DNA from: a bacterium
GTDB taxonomy: Bacteria > Planctomycetota > Planctomycetia > Pirellulales > Pirellulaceae
NCBI GenBank assembly: GCA_016124445.1
Contig: WGNR01000012.1
Span: 124,001 to 188,000 of the forward strand
Reading direction: 5' to 3'
Length of the DNA: 64,000 nt
Shown: positions 43,711-52,185 of the stretch, in pieces
Position numbering within the stretch: the first letter of the stretch is position 1
How the letters are laid out: the number at the start of each line of letters is the position of its first letter
Position numbers and translations under genes: made by a program
The notes under the pieces: model-generated
What the model saw: the letters and a program-made list of their open reading frames with translations, nothing else
What the model was told of the DNA's origin: nothing
The model's database searches: none

Positions 43711-44622
43711 GTGGAAGCAAGGCTCACAACTCGAACCGAGCTTTATCGCGCCGCTACCCGAGCAGCCTTGCTCGGGTTAGTCGTAAATCTTGCGCTCGGT
43801 ATCGTAAAGCTCGTTGGTGGGATTGTGGGCAGTTCCTTCGCCCTGATTTCGGATTCCGTCAACTCGCTAGGTGATTCGTTAAGTTCAGTTGTCGTGTTAG
43901 GTGCACTCTGGTACTCGCAATGCCCCGCAGATGAAGAGCATCCTTACGGCCATACCCGCGCCGAGGCAGTAGCCGCATCAAACGTGGCCTTGCTTATCAT
44001 CATTTCGGCCTTGTTCATTGGCTGGGAGGCAATCAATCGACTGACCACCCAGCACGACTTGCCGCCCGTATGGACCCTCTGGATCGCGGGAGCAAACGTC
44101 CTCATTAAGGAAGGGCTCTATCGATACAAGCTACGGATCGGTCGACAGACGGGATCGTCGGCCATCATCGCCAATGCCTGGGATCACCGTAGCGATGCCT
44201 TATGTTCGCTGGCTGTTTTGATTGGTCTCGGTGTTGTTCGTTGGGCGGGGCCTGCCTACATTTGGGCCGACGAGGCGGCGGCCTTAATCGTGGTGGTGGC
44301 GATTCTATGGTCTGGTGCCAAGCTGTTTCAAACCAGCACCAGTGAGCTTCTTGATCCCCAGGCAGATGCAGAACTTGTTGGGCAGATTCGTCAGGCTGCT
44401 TCAAGCGTCCCAGGAGTCCAACAGGTCGAGAAACTCTGGGTAAGGAAGACAGGACTGGAATATCTCGCCGACATCCATATCCAAGTCGATGCACGATTGT
44501 CGGTCGAGGAAGGGCACCGCATCGGCCATAAGGTCAAGGACAAACTGATCCAGGAATTTATCAGTCTGCGTGATGTGCTGGTGCATCTGGAGCCGTATCC
44601 GCATACGCACGGAAAGCGTTGA
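43711..44622 (+). CDS. Cation diffusion facilitator (CDF) family transporter
   Basis: 303 residues from the GTG at 43711, chosen for GAGGA six bases upstream and because family similarity begins just after; in-frame TTG starts lie upstream. Six membrane helices begin at LLGLVVNLALGIVKLVGGIV. ALISDSVNSLGDSLSSV and NAWDHRSDALCSLAVLIG carry the Asp/His metal-site pairs (DxxxD and HxxxD). The C-terminal cytoplasmic domain (VPGVQQVEKLWVRKTGLEYL, ADIHIQVD) is present. Members export Zn2+, Mn2+, Fe2+ or Co2+; the metal cannot be told. It lies on the + strand inside the nuo cluster. Confidence 0.9.
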   Translation: MEARLTTRTELYRAATRAALLGLVVNLALGIVKLVGGIVGSSFALISDSVNSLGDSLSSVVVLGALWYSQCPADEEHPYGHTRAEAVAASNVALLIIISALFIGWEAINRLTTQHDLPPVWTLWIAGANVLIKEGLYRYKLRIGRQTGSSAIIANAWDHRSDALCSLAVLIGLGVVRWAGPAYIWADEAAALIVVVAILWSGAKLFQTSTSELLDPQADAELVGQIRQAASSVPGVQQVEKLWVRKTGLEYLADIHIQVDARLSVEEGHRIGHKVKDKLIQEFISLRDVLVHLEPYPHTHGKR

Positions 44623-44634
44623 ATCTTCGATCAA

Positions 44635-45840
44635 TTAGCGGTCAATCTCGCCCATCACAATATCCAGCGAACCAACCATCGCCGGAATGTCGGCGATCAG
44701 GCAATTGCGGCAAAGCGGCTCGACCACCGATAGATTGCTGAAACAACTGCTGCGGGCCCGGACTCGGCGCGGGATTGATTCTCCCCCGTCCGAAACGATG
44801 TAGAAACCCATCTGTCCCCGCGGGCACTCCGTCTCGAGATATGCTTCGCCAGGCGGCAATTTGGCGTTCAGCTTGATCGGCTTGCCCCAATCTCCGTCCG
44901 CTTTTTCATAGAAGTCCATCCCCTGGCGGATCAGCTTGATTGCCTGAATGACTTCCAGCATCCGCACGTAAAACCGATGCCAACAATCCCCCAGGACGGC
45001 TTCATCAGGAACCGCAGGATAGTCCTGATCGCGCAGGTAGCTGTCATCCTTCTGCACGATCACCTCGAAGTCGTAGCCTTCGTACAGCGACGTATAGCGA
45101 GGCTCGCCATCGCGGCGGAGGTCATGATCGACACCACTGCCGCGGAGCACCGGGCCGGAGCAACCATAGTCGATCGCCATCTCGGCCGAGAGCACCCCGA
45201 TGCCGGTGGTGCGTTTGATGAAAATGGCGTTGGTCGTCAGCAGCGTATGATAGTCAGGGATCTGCGGCTCGAACTGATCGAGAAACGCTTTGCACTTACC
45301 GATCCAGTCGGACGGCAAGTCGGCGGTCACTCCGCCCGGCGTAATATAGCTGTAGGTCAGCCGGGCACCGCAAACCCATTCCAGCAGATCGAGCACCTTT
45401 TCCCGTTCGCGAAACGCATAGAGAAACGGGCTGAAGGTTCCCAGGTCCAAGCCATACGTTCCCATGCCCACCAGGTGACTGGCGATCCGGTTGAGTTCGG
45501 CGATGATGACGCGGGTATGGCGAACTTTCTCAGGCAGATCGTAATCGAGCAGCTTCTCGACCGTCAGCGACCAGCCGAGGTTCATGTTCATCGCGGCCAG
45601 GCAATCCATCCGGTCGGTATACGGAACGAATTGCCGCGGCGTAAGGTTCTCGCCAATCTTCTCGGCGCAGCGATGCAAGTAGCCGATATGCGGCGTCGCC
45701 TCGGAAACGATCTCACCATCGGTTCGCAGCACCAGCCGCAACACACCGTGCGTGCTGGGATGCTGCGGCCCCATGTTGACCAGCATCTCGTCGGTGCGAA
45801 CGTCGAGTTCCACGATTTCGGAACGGTTGCTGCTACTCAT
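44635..45840 (-). CDS. nuoD: NADH-quinone oxidoreductase subunit D
   Basis: 401 residues. LVNMGPQHPSTHGVLRLVLR, GYLHRCAEKIGENLTPRQ, PYTDRMDCLAAMNMN and the C-terminal IADIPAMVGSLDIVMGEIDR are diagnostic. NuoD is the 49-kDa-type subunit at the quinone site, paired with NuoB and NuoC. It lies 18 bp after nuoC. It is convergent with the CDF transporter gene, which ends 12 bp away. Confidence 0.95.
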   Translation of the reverse strand: MSSSNRSEIVELDVRTDEMLVNMGPQHPSTHGVLRLVLRTDGEIVSEATPHIGYLHRCAEKIGENLTPRQFVPYTDRMDCLAAMNMNLGWSLTVEKLLDYDLPEKVRHTRVIIAELNRIASHLVGMGTYGLDLGTFSPFLYAFREREKVLDLLEWVCGARLTYSYITPGGVTADLPSDWIGKCKAFLDQFEPQIPDYHTLLTTNAIFIKRTTGIGVLSAEMAIDYGCSGPVLRGSGVDHDLRRDGEPRYTSLYEGYDFEVIVQKDDSYLRDQDYPAVPDEAVLGDCWHRFYVRMLEVIQAIKLIRQGMDFYEKADGDWGKPIKLNAKLPPGEAYLETECPRGQMGFYIVSDGGESIPRRVRARSSCFSNLSVVEPLCRNCLIADIPAMVGSLDIVMGEIDR

Positions 45841-45858
45841 GCCGAGTTGGTTGCCTCC

Positions 45859-46392
45859 CTAACGCCCTCGAATGCCATGATATTCCAGCGGCATCTGATA
45901 GTCCTTACGCAATGGAAAGCCAACCCAATCTTCCGGACACAGGATTCGCCGCAGATTTGGATGCCCTCGAAAATCGACGCCGGACAGATCATACACTTCG
46001 CGTTCATGCCAATCGGCCGTGGTCCATACGCCAGAAACCGAAGGCAATTCCGGCGGTTGGCCTTCGACGTTATCCTTCCAGCGCGGCAGAAGAACCTTAA
46101 GCACGCCGGTGGTTTTATGCTGGATACTGCTGAGGTGATAAACGACTTCCAGATGGGGCTTCCAGGTAACCTTGGCGGCTTTCTTCGGATCGGTCTCCAG
46201 GTAGTCGACCACGCTGATTGCATTGAGATAGTTCCACGCAATCGAAGGTTCTTCCTTCAGATAGCGGCAAACTTCCACCAGCCCGCCCGGAGCCACTTCA
46301 ATCCAATGATCGACGTTCTCAAGATTCGCGCCGATGATTTTCTCGCCGAAGCGTTCTTCTAACTTTTGGACAAATGCCTGGTCGATCACCAT
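45859..46392 (-). CDS. nuoC: NADH-quinone oxidoreductase subunit C
   Basis: 177 residues. The 30-kDa-subunit signature [20 protein letters not shown], then [18 protein letters not shown], is clear. It is a hydrophilic subunit of the connecting arm. It is a separate gene, not fused to nuoD. nuoA lies 22 bp upstream; the usual nuoB between A and C is absent. Confidence 0.93.
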   Translation of the reverse strand: MVIDQAFVQKLEERFGEKIIGANLENVDHWIEVAPGGLVEVCRYLKEEPSIAWNYLNAISVVDYLETDPKKAAKVTWKPHLEVVYHLSSIQHKTTGVLKVLLPRWKDNVEGQPPELPSVSGVWTTADWHEREVYDLSGVDFRGHPNLRRILCPEDWVGFPLRKDYQMPLEYHGIRGR

Positions 46393-46414
46393 CGGTAGCG
46401 TTTTCCCATCGGAC

Positions 46415-47044
46415 TTAAGTTGTCGAGATCGTCTCGGACTTCAGCTGCCAAGTTGCTTTGGAATCAGGCGGACCTTCGGCGTGGCCTGCCATCGAGCGGA
46501 CCCAATCAAGATCGCCGCGTTTCCAGACATAAGCAAACCCGACCATCAGCACCGCAAAGAAAACGAGGATGTCAGCCACGCAGGTCCAAACCAGCCGGGT
46601 CGCGGCGGATCGCACCTCGGCAACTTTCTGCGCCGGATCGGCAGCCGCCAGCAGTTCTTCCTCTTCGGTCGGCAGGCCAATTTCGGTCATCAGTCCTTCG
46701 TAGGCCAAACCGATTTGCCGCTGGCCATCGACCGTCTCAACGATGGCCGGGGCCTGAGGACTGGCCAACTGAGTCGACTTGCCGAACACCAACGCCCAGG
46801 GAAAGAAGAACGCGACTTCGACATCGAAGATGATGAACAGCAGCGCGACGACATAAAACCGCAGATCAAACTGCACGAAGCTGGAACCGATGGTCGGCTC
46901 GCCACATTCGTAGATCTCAAGCTTTTCGGGATTCGGATCTTTCGGCCGCAGTAAACTTCCCAGAAGCAGGTTCGCCAAGACGAAACCAAACCCGACTGCC
47001 GAGAAGAGCAGTAAGTAGGCAACGATGGTGGTTGGAAAAACCAT
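46415..47044 (-). CDS. nuoA: NADH-quinone oxidoreductase subunit A, C-terminally extended
   Basis: 209 residues against 120-150 usually. The first helix ([20 protein letters not shown]), the [20 protein letters not shown] loop and [20 protein letters not shown] are classic NuoA. An inserted soluble stretch (about 108-150, with [20 protein letters not shown]) separates these from the last helix ([20 protein letters not shown]). The C-terminal tail is longer than usual. It is a membrane subunit next to the quinone site. Confidence 0.92.
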   Translation of the reverse strand: MVFPTTIVAYLLLFSAVGFGFVLANLLLGSLLRPKDPNPEKLEIYECGEPTIGSSFVQFDLRFYVVALLFIIFDVEVAFFFPWALVFGKSTQLASPQAPAIVETVDGQRQIGLAYEGLMTEIGLPTEEEELLAAADPAQKVAEVRSAATRLVWTCVADILVFFAVLMVGFAYVWKRGDLDWVRSMAGHAEGPPDSKATWQLKSETISTT

Positions 47045-47124
47045 AAGATGGCATGCCTGGCTGGAAAGCAGATACGAACCGTGCTGGTGCCCCTCATTTA
47101 AGAGGTCCGCAGCCCGGCATGCAA

Positions 47125-47670
47125 CTAAGTTTCGCTAGCAGGGCGGCCAAACGGGCCATCATGCACCGGACGAAGAACAGCTTTCGATTCGGCGACCGCG
47201 GTTGGATTGAGCGTTGCCCGCCCCCAGGCCACATCGATCGGCAGCCGCGTGAAATCGACTAGCGCACCGTCTCGACTGTAAGAGCTGAGATCGAGCGTGC
47301 CTCCCATGAAGATGCAGTCGACCGGGCATGGTTCCACGCACAGCGCACAGAACATGCACTTCGTGTAATCGATGGTGAAGTGCGTGAGCTGGAAGCCTTT
47401 GCCCTGCTCGACGCGCTGCTTGCCGATGTAGATGCAGTCGACAGGGCACGCTTTGGCGCACTGGTCGCAGCCGATGCAGGTGGTGACGTCGAAGCGATGA
47501 AACCCTCGATAGCGGGGGGCCACCTGGGCGGCAAGTTCAGGATATTCGAAATGTTCCGTAAACGTTTTGCGATCGGGATTATAAGTCGACCTCCAGACCG
47601 AGAGGGTCACCCAGAGTCCTCGCGCGAGGGTGGTGATGGCTCGAAACAGGTTTCTCCACCATTTAACCAT
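47125..47670 (-). CDS. nuoI: NADH-quinone oxidoreductase subunit I
   Basis: 181 residues. Two 4Fe-4S motifs of the 8Fe ferredoxin type are visible, [15 protein letters not shown] and [15 protein letters not shown] (clusters N6a and N6b). The N-terminal amphipathic anchor is [17 protein letters not shown]. It passes electrons from the peripheral arm towards NuoB. Here it is the first gene of the block, before nuoA, instead of following nuoH. The start has GGAGGAAAA upstream. Confidence 0.94.
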   Translation of the reverse strand: MVKWWRNLFRAITTLARGLWVTLSVWRSTYNPDRKTFTEHFEYPELAAQVAPRYRGFHRFDVTTCIGCDQCAKACPVDCIYIGKQRVEQGKGFQLTHFTIDYTKCMFCALCVEPCPVDCIFMGGTLDLSSYSRDGALVDFTRLPIDVAWGRATLNPTAVAESKAVLRPVHDGPFGRPASET

Positions 47671-47945
47671 GGTTTTCCTCCATGCCCTGCCGCCGACCTC
47701 GCAAAGTTGGCGAACGTCGAAACATATCCCCTTAGGTAACGAGGATTTCAGTTAAGGGAGCCAACCCAACTATTTCGGGTTGATGCCCCACGAACTACGG
47801 CAAACTAAGTGACTAGAAAGAGGGCCAGAAATCGATACAACCGGAGAGTTTGGACAAGCAAGGCAGTTAAGGCAAATGCTCCTGCTTTTTCGGTACATTC
47901 CTCGCCAAGCGCACCAGATTTCGCTAAAGTCGGGGATTTGCTTGC

Positions 47946-47973
47946 TTGACGCGGCTTAATTAGCGCGTAGAGT
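47946..47973 (+). promoter_or_regulatory. Sigma-70-like promoter upstream of the second csrA
   Basis: TTGACG (47946-47951), 16 bp, TAGAGT (47968-47973). The start of transcription would be near 47980, only a few bases before a terminator-like hairpin. It lies about 210 bp before csrA. Confidence 0.45.
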
Positions 47974-47984
47974 GAAGTGAGAGC

Positions 47985-48028
47985 TTCCTCGCGCACAACA
48001 GGCTGTTGGTCGTGCGAGGAGTTTTTTT
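47985..48028 (+). terminator. Hairpin with T tract in the csrA leader
   Basis: CCTC-GC-GCAC (47987-47996, two-base bulge) pairs with GTGC-GAGG (48012-48019). An inner CAACAG/CTGTTG dyad lies between them, and seven T follow (48022-48028). It is placed right after a promoter-like element and 158 bp before csrA. That suits an attenuator or the end of a very short RNA. Confidence 0.5.
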
Positions 48029-48185
48029 GGAGGATGTCGCTGTTTATGGCCAATGCGACTCGAACCTTTTGATTAGGAATCAAGTCTAACGAAGGCCCCG
48101 AGAAGGTTCAAGCATTGGAAAGGGCAGTGCCGCCAATTTTATGAGATAGTGGATTTTGCCTTGGCGGTTGCGTGGAGAGCATAAG

Positions 48186-48398
48186 ATGCTGGTACTATCG
48201 AGGAAGAAAAACGAAAGCATTGTAATCAACAATGACATCACCATTGTCGTTGTGGAAATCCGTGGCGATAAGGTACGGCTCGGGGTAGAAGCCCCCAAGG
48301 AAGTACCAGTTCACCGCCGCGAAGTTTACGATGCGATCAAACGCAATGAGAGCGAACAATCGGCGCCGGATGCGTCGGCCAATATGGATTCTGAATAG
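48186..48398 (+). CDS. csrA: Second CsrA-family translational regulator
   Basis: 70 residues from the ATG at 48186 with GGAGA upstream; an ATG at 48156 in frame adds ten residues with no similarity. MLVLSRKKNESIVINNDITI, EIRGDKVRLGVEAPKEVPVH and REVYDAIKRN are fully CsrA-like, with the RNA-contact residues kept. It is clearly related to the flagellar csrA at 20977 but not identical. It stands alone, away from flagellar genes and without a fliW neighbour, so it may act on other targets. The acidic C-terminal tail is short. Confidence 0.93.
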   Translation: MLVLSRKKNESIVINNDITIVVVEIRGDKVRLGVEAPKEVPVHRREVYDAIKRNESEQSAPDASANMDSE

Positions 48399-48574
48399 TC
48401 TCTGAGGCCTTCTGTTTCGCTATTGTGTGTCGTTGTATCCGACGCTGCTTTTTTTAAATATCGCACAACTGAATTCGCACGCTTGAGCCGTATTCTGTTG
48501 CGGTTATCTCTTTCGAAGGCATGCGGTATTGCTGAAGAGCAAGGCGATTTTTTAAGCTGAAAAGTTGCCCCCCC

Positions 48575-48604
48575 TTGAAGCATTCAGCCCATTTTGAATA
48601 TACT
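48575..48604 (+). promoter_or_regulatory. Promoter of tRNA-Glu
   Basis: TTGAAG (48575-48580), 18 bp, TATACT (48599-48604). Transcription would start near 48611, about 11 bases before the mature tRNA. Confidence 0.6.
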
Positions 48605-48621
48605 TGTCCCTTCCAAGTGAC

Positions 48622-48694
48622 GGCCCCATCGTCTAGTGGCCTAGGACACCGGCCTTTCACGCCGGTAACACGGGTTCGAGTCCCGTTGGGGTCA
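48622..48694 (+). tRNA. tRNA-Glu (anticodon UUC)
   Basis: A complete cloverleaf of 73 nt. The acceptor arms GGCCCCA and TGGGGTC pair with one G-T. The anticodon stem CCGGC/GCCGG surrounds the loop CTTTCAC with TTC at 48656-48658. The T arm is CGGG-TTCGAGT-CCCG and the discriminator base is A. The 3' CCA is not encoded. Confidence 0.97.
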
Positions 48695-48703
48695 CTTGAA
48701 ACG

Positions 48704-48736
48704 AAAGCCTTCCGCTGTTTGCGGAAGGCTTTTTTT
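48704..48736 (+). terminator. Terminator after tRNA-Glu
   Basis: AAAGCCTTCCGC (48704-48715), loop TGTTT, GCGGAAGGCTTT (48721-48732), followed by more T. The 12-bp stem lies 10 nt after the tRNA. Confidence 0.92.
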
Positions 48737-48845
48737 ATGCCTCGCGCGAATCTTCGCCAACCGCCGCTCCACGAGTTGAAACCAGCCGGCACTTGCGGGT
48801 ACGCTCGTGTTAACCAACTTGCTTAGCCCGAAGAAGCCCTGCGAT

Positions 48846-49889
48846 ATGCCTTCCTACAACTTCGACGCCCTGCTGATTCTTTCGTTCGGCGGTCCGGAAA
48901 AGCCGGACGATGTCATTCCGTTTCTCGAAAACGTCCTGCGCGGCCGCAACGTTCCGCGCGAGCGGATGCTGGAGGTCGCCGAGCATTACTATCATTTCGG
49001 CGGCAAGAGCCCGATCAACGATCAGAATCGCGAGTTGATCGACGCGCTGACTGGCGAACTGGCCGAACACAAGATCGACCTACCGATCTATTGGGGCAAT
49101 CGCAATTGGCATCCACTGCTGACCGACACGATGCAGCAGATCGATCAGGACGGCCACAAGCGCGTGTTGGTGTTTGTGACCTCGATCTTCAGTTCTTACT
49201 CTGGCTGTCGGCAGTATCGCGAAGACATTCAAAAGGCCCAGGCCCAACTTGGTCTCGAGTCGATCGAGTTCGCCAAGATCCGCACGTTCTACAATCACCC
49301 GGCGTTCATCGAAACGATGGCCGAACGCGTGCGCGACGCGTTGGCGGAGTTGCCGGCGGAAGGAGCCGATCAGCGCAAAGTGCTGTTCACCGCGCATAGC
49401 ATTCCCAATGCCATGGCCGAAAACTGCGCGTACGAGAAACAACTCAAGGAAAGTTCGCGGCTGATCTCCGAAGCGGTCGGCGTCGAAAACTATGCCTTGG
49501 TCTATCAAAGCCGCAGTGGTCCTCCGCAGCAACCGTGGCTGGAACCCGATGTTTGCGATGCGATTCAAGAGATCGCTGATACGAAGGCTGCGAAGCAAAT
49601 CGTGTTGGTTCCGGTCGGGTTCGTTTCCGACCACATGGAAGTCATCTACGATCTGGACGACGAAGCAGCTAAGCTGGCCGCCGAGCTTGGCTTGCCGATG
49701 GCCCGAGCGAAAACCGCCGGCGTGCATCCGAAGTTCATCAGCATGATCCGCCAATTGATCGAAGAACGGTTGGGCCTGACCGACGAGAAACTGGCAATCG
49801 GCAACTTTGGTCCGTCGCACGATGTCTGCCCCGTCGATTGCTGTCGGTACGAGCCGCGCCGTCCAACTCAGGCGGCGCCCAAGGAGTAG
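48846..49889 (+). CDS. hemH: Ferrochelatase
   Basis: 347 residues from the ATG at 48846 (MPSYNFDALLILSFGGPEKP). An ATG at 48807 would add 13 unrelated residues. LSFGGPEKPDDVIPFLENV, VFVTSIFSSYSGCRQYRED, LFTAHSIPNAMAE with the metal-site His, VYQSRSGPPQQPWLEPDV and VPVGFVSDHMEVIYDLDDEA are typical. The C-terminus has a CPVDCC cysteine cluster. The enzyme inserts Fe2+ into the porphyrin ring in the last step of heme synthesis. The next gene begins 16 bp downstream. Confidence 0.93.
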   Translation: MPSYNFDALLILSFGGPEKPDDVIPFLENVLRGRNVPRERMLEVAEHYYHFGGKSPINDQNRELIDALTGELAEHKIDLPIYWGNRNWHPLLTDTMQQIDQDGHKRVLVFVTSIFSSYSGCRQYREDIQKAQAQLGLESIEFAKIRTFYNHPAFIETMAERVRDALAELPAEGADQRKVLFTAHSIPNAMAENCAYEKQLKESSRLISEAVGVENYALVYQSRSGPPQQPWLEPDVCDAIQEIADTKAAKQIVLVPVGFVSDHMEVIYDLDDEAAKLAAELGLPMARAKTAGVHPKFISMIRQLIEERLGLTDEKLAIGNFGPSHDVCPVDCCRYEPRRPTQAAPKE

Positions 49890-49905
49890 GAGGTCGGGGG
49901 GCGAA

Positions 49906-50514
49906 ATGCACAAGATATTGATCACCGCGTTCGAGCCTTTCTTGCACTATCCGACGAACGCCTCGGAACAGATCTTGAAGCATTGGCTGGAAGATCATCC
50001 TGGCTCGGATCGCTCGACATTTCAGACCGCAATTCTGCCGGTTGATTTTCAACAGACCGAAGTCAGGCTGCTTGAAATCTGGCAACAGCCTTTCGACTTC
50101 GCACTGCATTTAGGGCAATCGCCGAAGATCGAGCGGTTCAACCTGGAAATGATCGCATTGAATTTGAAAGCTGACCCAAACACGACGGTCGATACGCTCG
50201 ATCATCAAGGACCGGTCGCTTTCAAAACCGACTTGCCGCTGTCAACCTGGTGCGAAGATCTTTCCCAGGTCGGAACCGACGCCGAGGTCAGCTTTCATGC
50301 AGGCACTTACCTGTGTAACGCGACCTATTTTTGGTCGACCCGGCAAATGCTAACGCAGCAACGTGCCAACCGCAGCTTGTTCGTTCATGTCCCGTTGATC
50401 GAGATGCAAACGCCGAGCACGCACGATCAGATCCGCAGTGGTTCCAAGATGCTTTCACGCCTGATGCGATTGATTGAAGATCATCTCGATGCTTCTCACG
50501 ACGCGGAATCTTGA
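49906..50514 (+). CDS. Pyroglutamyl-peptidase I-like (C15 family) protein
   Basis: 202 residues from the ATG at 49906, with GGAGG upstream. MHKILITAFEPFLHYPTNAS corresponds to the usual V-T-G-F-x-P-F N-terminus. The candidate triad is Glu in IERFNLEMIALNL, Cys in GTYLCNATYFW and His in SLFVHVPLI. Family members remove N-terminal pyroglutamate in the cytoplasm. The Glu region is diverged, so activity should be treated as likely rather than certain. It is co-directional with hemH and overlaps the next (convergent) gene by 19 bp. Confidence 0.8.
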   Translation: MHKILITAFEPFLHYPTNASEQILKHWLEDHPGSDRSTFQTAILPVDFQQTEVRLLEIWQQPFDFALHLGQSPKIERFNLEMIALNLKADPNTTVDTLDHQGPVAFKTDLPLSTWCEDLSQVGTDAEVSFHAGTYLCNATYFWSTRQMLTQQRANRSLFVHVPLIEMQTPSTHDQIRSGSKMLSRLMRLIEDHLDASHDAES

Positions 50515-51002
50515 CGTTCGCGAATCTGCTGAAAACCACGGTAGGTGACCATCGCCTTCTGGCAAGCAGCTCGAAAGGCTTTCGGATAAGGCACTCCAGC
50601 CAGGCGGAACACTTCTTGATCCGCCAGAGAGAAAACCAGGTCGGCCGAACGAAACCAGGCCTGACCAGCTCGTTCGCAGATTTCGATCCGATCGAACTGA
50701 TCCAAAGCAATCTGCCGCTCGACATCGGCCCGAACGCCTCGCTCGACATTGATATGCCGATTGGTAATTCGATAGCGGGTACCGACCACCGGCAATACAT
50801 TCCAGAGGTAAAGCGGAATGGCAATCGGAATCGAAAGCAGCACCAGTAGATTGCCAAGCGTGAAAACGAAGAAGCCGGTTTTCATTTCATAAAGCCGGCC
50901 AAGTAGTCGCCCAACAGAAGTCGCCGAGACCGAAGGCCAGACGACCAATGCGGTCGACTCATACTCGGAACTGAGCGAAAGCCCGGCAATGGCTTGTTTC
51001 AT
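50496..51002 (-). CDS. PH-domain (DUF304-like) membrane protein
   Basis: 168 residues. Two hydrophobic stretches near the N-terminus (FFVFTLGNLLVLLSIPIAIP, LYLWNVLPVVG) are followed by a bacterial PH domain of the YdbS type: RYRITNRHINVERGVRAD, QIALDQFDRIEI and LVFSLADQEVFRLAGVP. Function is unknown; relatives sit in the cytoplasmic membrane. The 3' end overlaps the convergent C15 peptidase gene by 19 bp. It lies 58 bp upstream of the floA end on the same strand direction. Confidence 0.72.
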   Translation of the reverse strand: MKQAIAGLSLSSEYESTALVVWPSVSATSVGRLLGRLYEMKTGFFVFTLGNLLVLLSIPIAIPLYLWNVLPVVGTRYRITNRHINVERGVRADVERQIALDQFDRIEICERAGQAWFRSADLVFSLADQEVFRLAGVPYPKAFRAACQKAMVTYRGFQQIRERQDSAS

Positions 51003-51060
51003 CGATCGTCACCCTACGGGAAAAGGAAAGAGCGACGGGGCATTATTGTTGCGTCAGGCC

Positions 51061-52077
51061 TTAGCCGGGATGGCCATTGCCTGTCTCGCCACCCTGCGAA
51101 TGCATCTTACCGCTACGGAATGCATCGGCCATGGCCTTGGGAACCTCCGCTTCGGCGAAGACCAGCTTGGCCCGGTTCATGGCGACCTTGGCCTTGTTTT
51201 CTTGCTCAGAAGCGATCGCCTCGGCACGCCGCTGTTCGGCCTTGGCCCGAGCGACACGCGTGTCGGCTTCGGCCTGATCATTCTGCAGACGGGCACCAAC
51301 ATTCTCGCCGACGTCGATATCAGCGATGTCGATCGAAACGATCTTGTACGCAGTGTGATGATCCAACCCGCGTTCGATCACCGCCCGGGTAATGACGTCT
51401 GGGTTTTCCAACACGTGCGTATGGTGTTCGGAAGAACCGATCGCGGAAATGATGCTCTCGCCGACGCGAGCAATCACCGTTTCTTCGGTGGCACCGCCGA
51501 TCAACTGTTCGAGCGAAGTTCGCACGGTCACCTTAGCTCGGACACGAAGTTCGACACCATTCTGTGCGATGGCGCTAAGCGTGCTCTTTCCACTGCGGCG
51601 TGGATCGGGGCAGTCGATCACTTTCGGCAACACGCTCGTTCGAACGGCATCCACCACGTCACGACCGGCCAAGTCGATGGCGGCGGCGCGGTCGAAGTCC
51701 AAGTCAATCGATGCTCGCTGGGCCGCGATGATCGCGTGGATCACGTTCATCACGTTACCGCCGGCCAAGTAGTGGGCTTCCAGTCGCTGGGTACTGATGC
51801 CGGACCGGCGATCAATGTTCAGGCCCGACTGCTTCGCCATAATCTTCGCTTTAACGACCAGGCGGCTGTTTACTTGGCGGAGGCTCATTCCAACCAGGCT
51901 CCAGAGCGAAATGTCGGCACTCGACATCCAGGCTTGGAACCACAACTGACCGTAATTCAGGATGACGATCAGCGTGATAAAACCGAATACCACCGCCATG
52001 AAGATTAACAGGGCGAAGACGTACCACATGCCAGTGGATTCGTTTTGTTGGGCCAGGAGCGCCAGTGTGTTGATCAT
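51061..52077 (-). CDS. floA: Flotillin-like protein FloA
   Basis: 338 residues from the ATG at 52077 (MINTLALLAQQ); a start at 52170 would add 31 residues without similarity. A membrane segment (VFALLIFMAVVFGFITLIVI) is followed by the SPFH-like core with RQVNSRLVVKAKIMAKQSGL, EAHYLAGGNVMNVIHAIIAA and AQNGVELRVRAKVTVRTSLE. A coiled-coil rich in Ala/Glu follows (DQAEADTRVARAKAEQRRAE). FloA scaffolds functional membrane microdomains in Bacillus. It appears monocistronic. Confidence 0.92.
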   Translation of the reverse strand: MINTLALLAQQNESTGMWYVFALLIFMAVVFGFITLIVILNYGQLWFQAWMSSADISLWSLVGMSLRQVNSRLVVKAKIMAKQSGLNIDRRSGISTQRLEAHYLAGGNVMNVIHAIIAAQRASIDLDFDRAAAIDLAGRDVVDAVRTSVLPKVIDCPDPRRSGKSTLSAIAQNGVELRVRAKVTVRTSLEQLIGGATEETVIARVGESIISAIGSSEHHTHVLENPDVITRAVIERGLDHHTAYKIVSIDIADIDVGENVGARLQNDQAEADTRVARAKAEQRRAEAIASEQENKAKVAMNRAKLVFAEAEVPKAMADAFRSGKMHSQGGETGNGHPG

Positions 52078-52185
52078 GTTGGATTGTCCCGCAGCCGAAA
52101 TCACGAAGAGGTGGTTCTGTTCAACAAGGTGCCCCACATGATAGCCGATTGCCAGAGCAGACTCCAGCAATCGGCGCCATGGTTT

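Larger units (their letters stand above)
47671..48185. other. 515-bp gap between nuoI and the second csrA
   Basis: The gap between divergent nuoI and csrA has no convincing gene; a 92-codon frame on the - strand (47805-48083) has no recognisable content. It contains a promoter-like pair and a hairpin with a T tract (listed separately). The nuoI promoter must also be here. Confidence 0.5.

Noticed and set aside
44977..46362. 461-codon open frame on the + strand over nuoD and nuoC
   Set aside because: It is antisense to two clear complex I genes and has no motif.
47805..48083. 92-codon frame between nuoI and csrA
   Set aside because: No recognisable content, no good ribosome-binding site, and it runs through the hairpin region.
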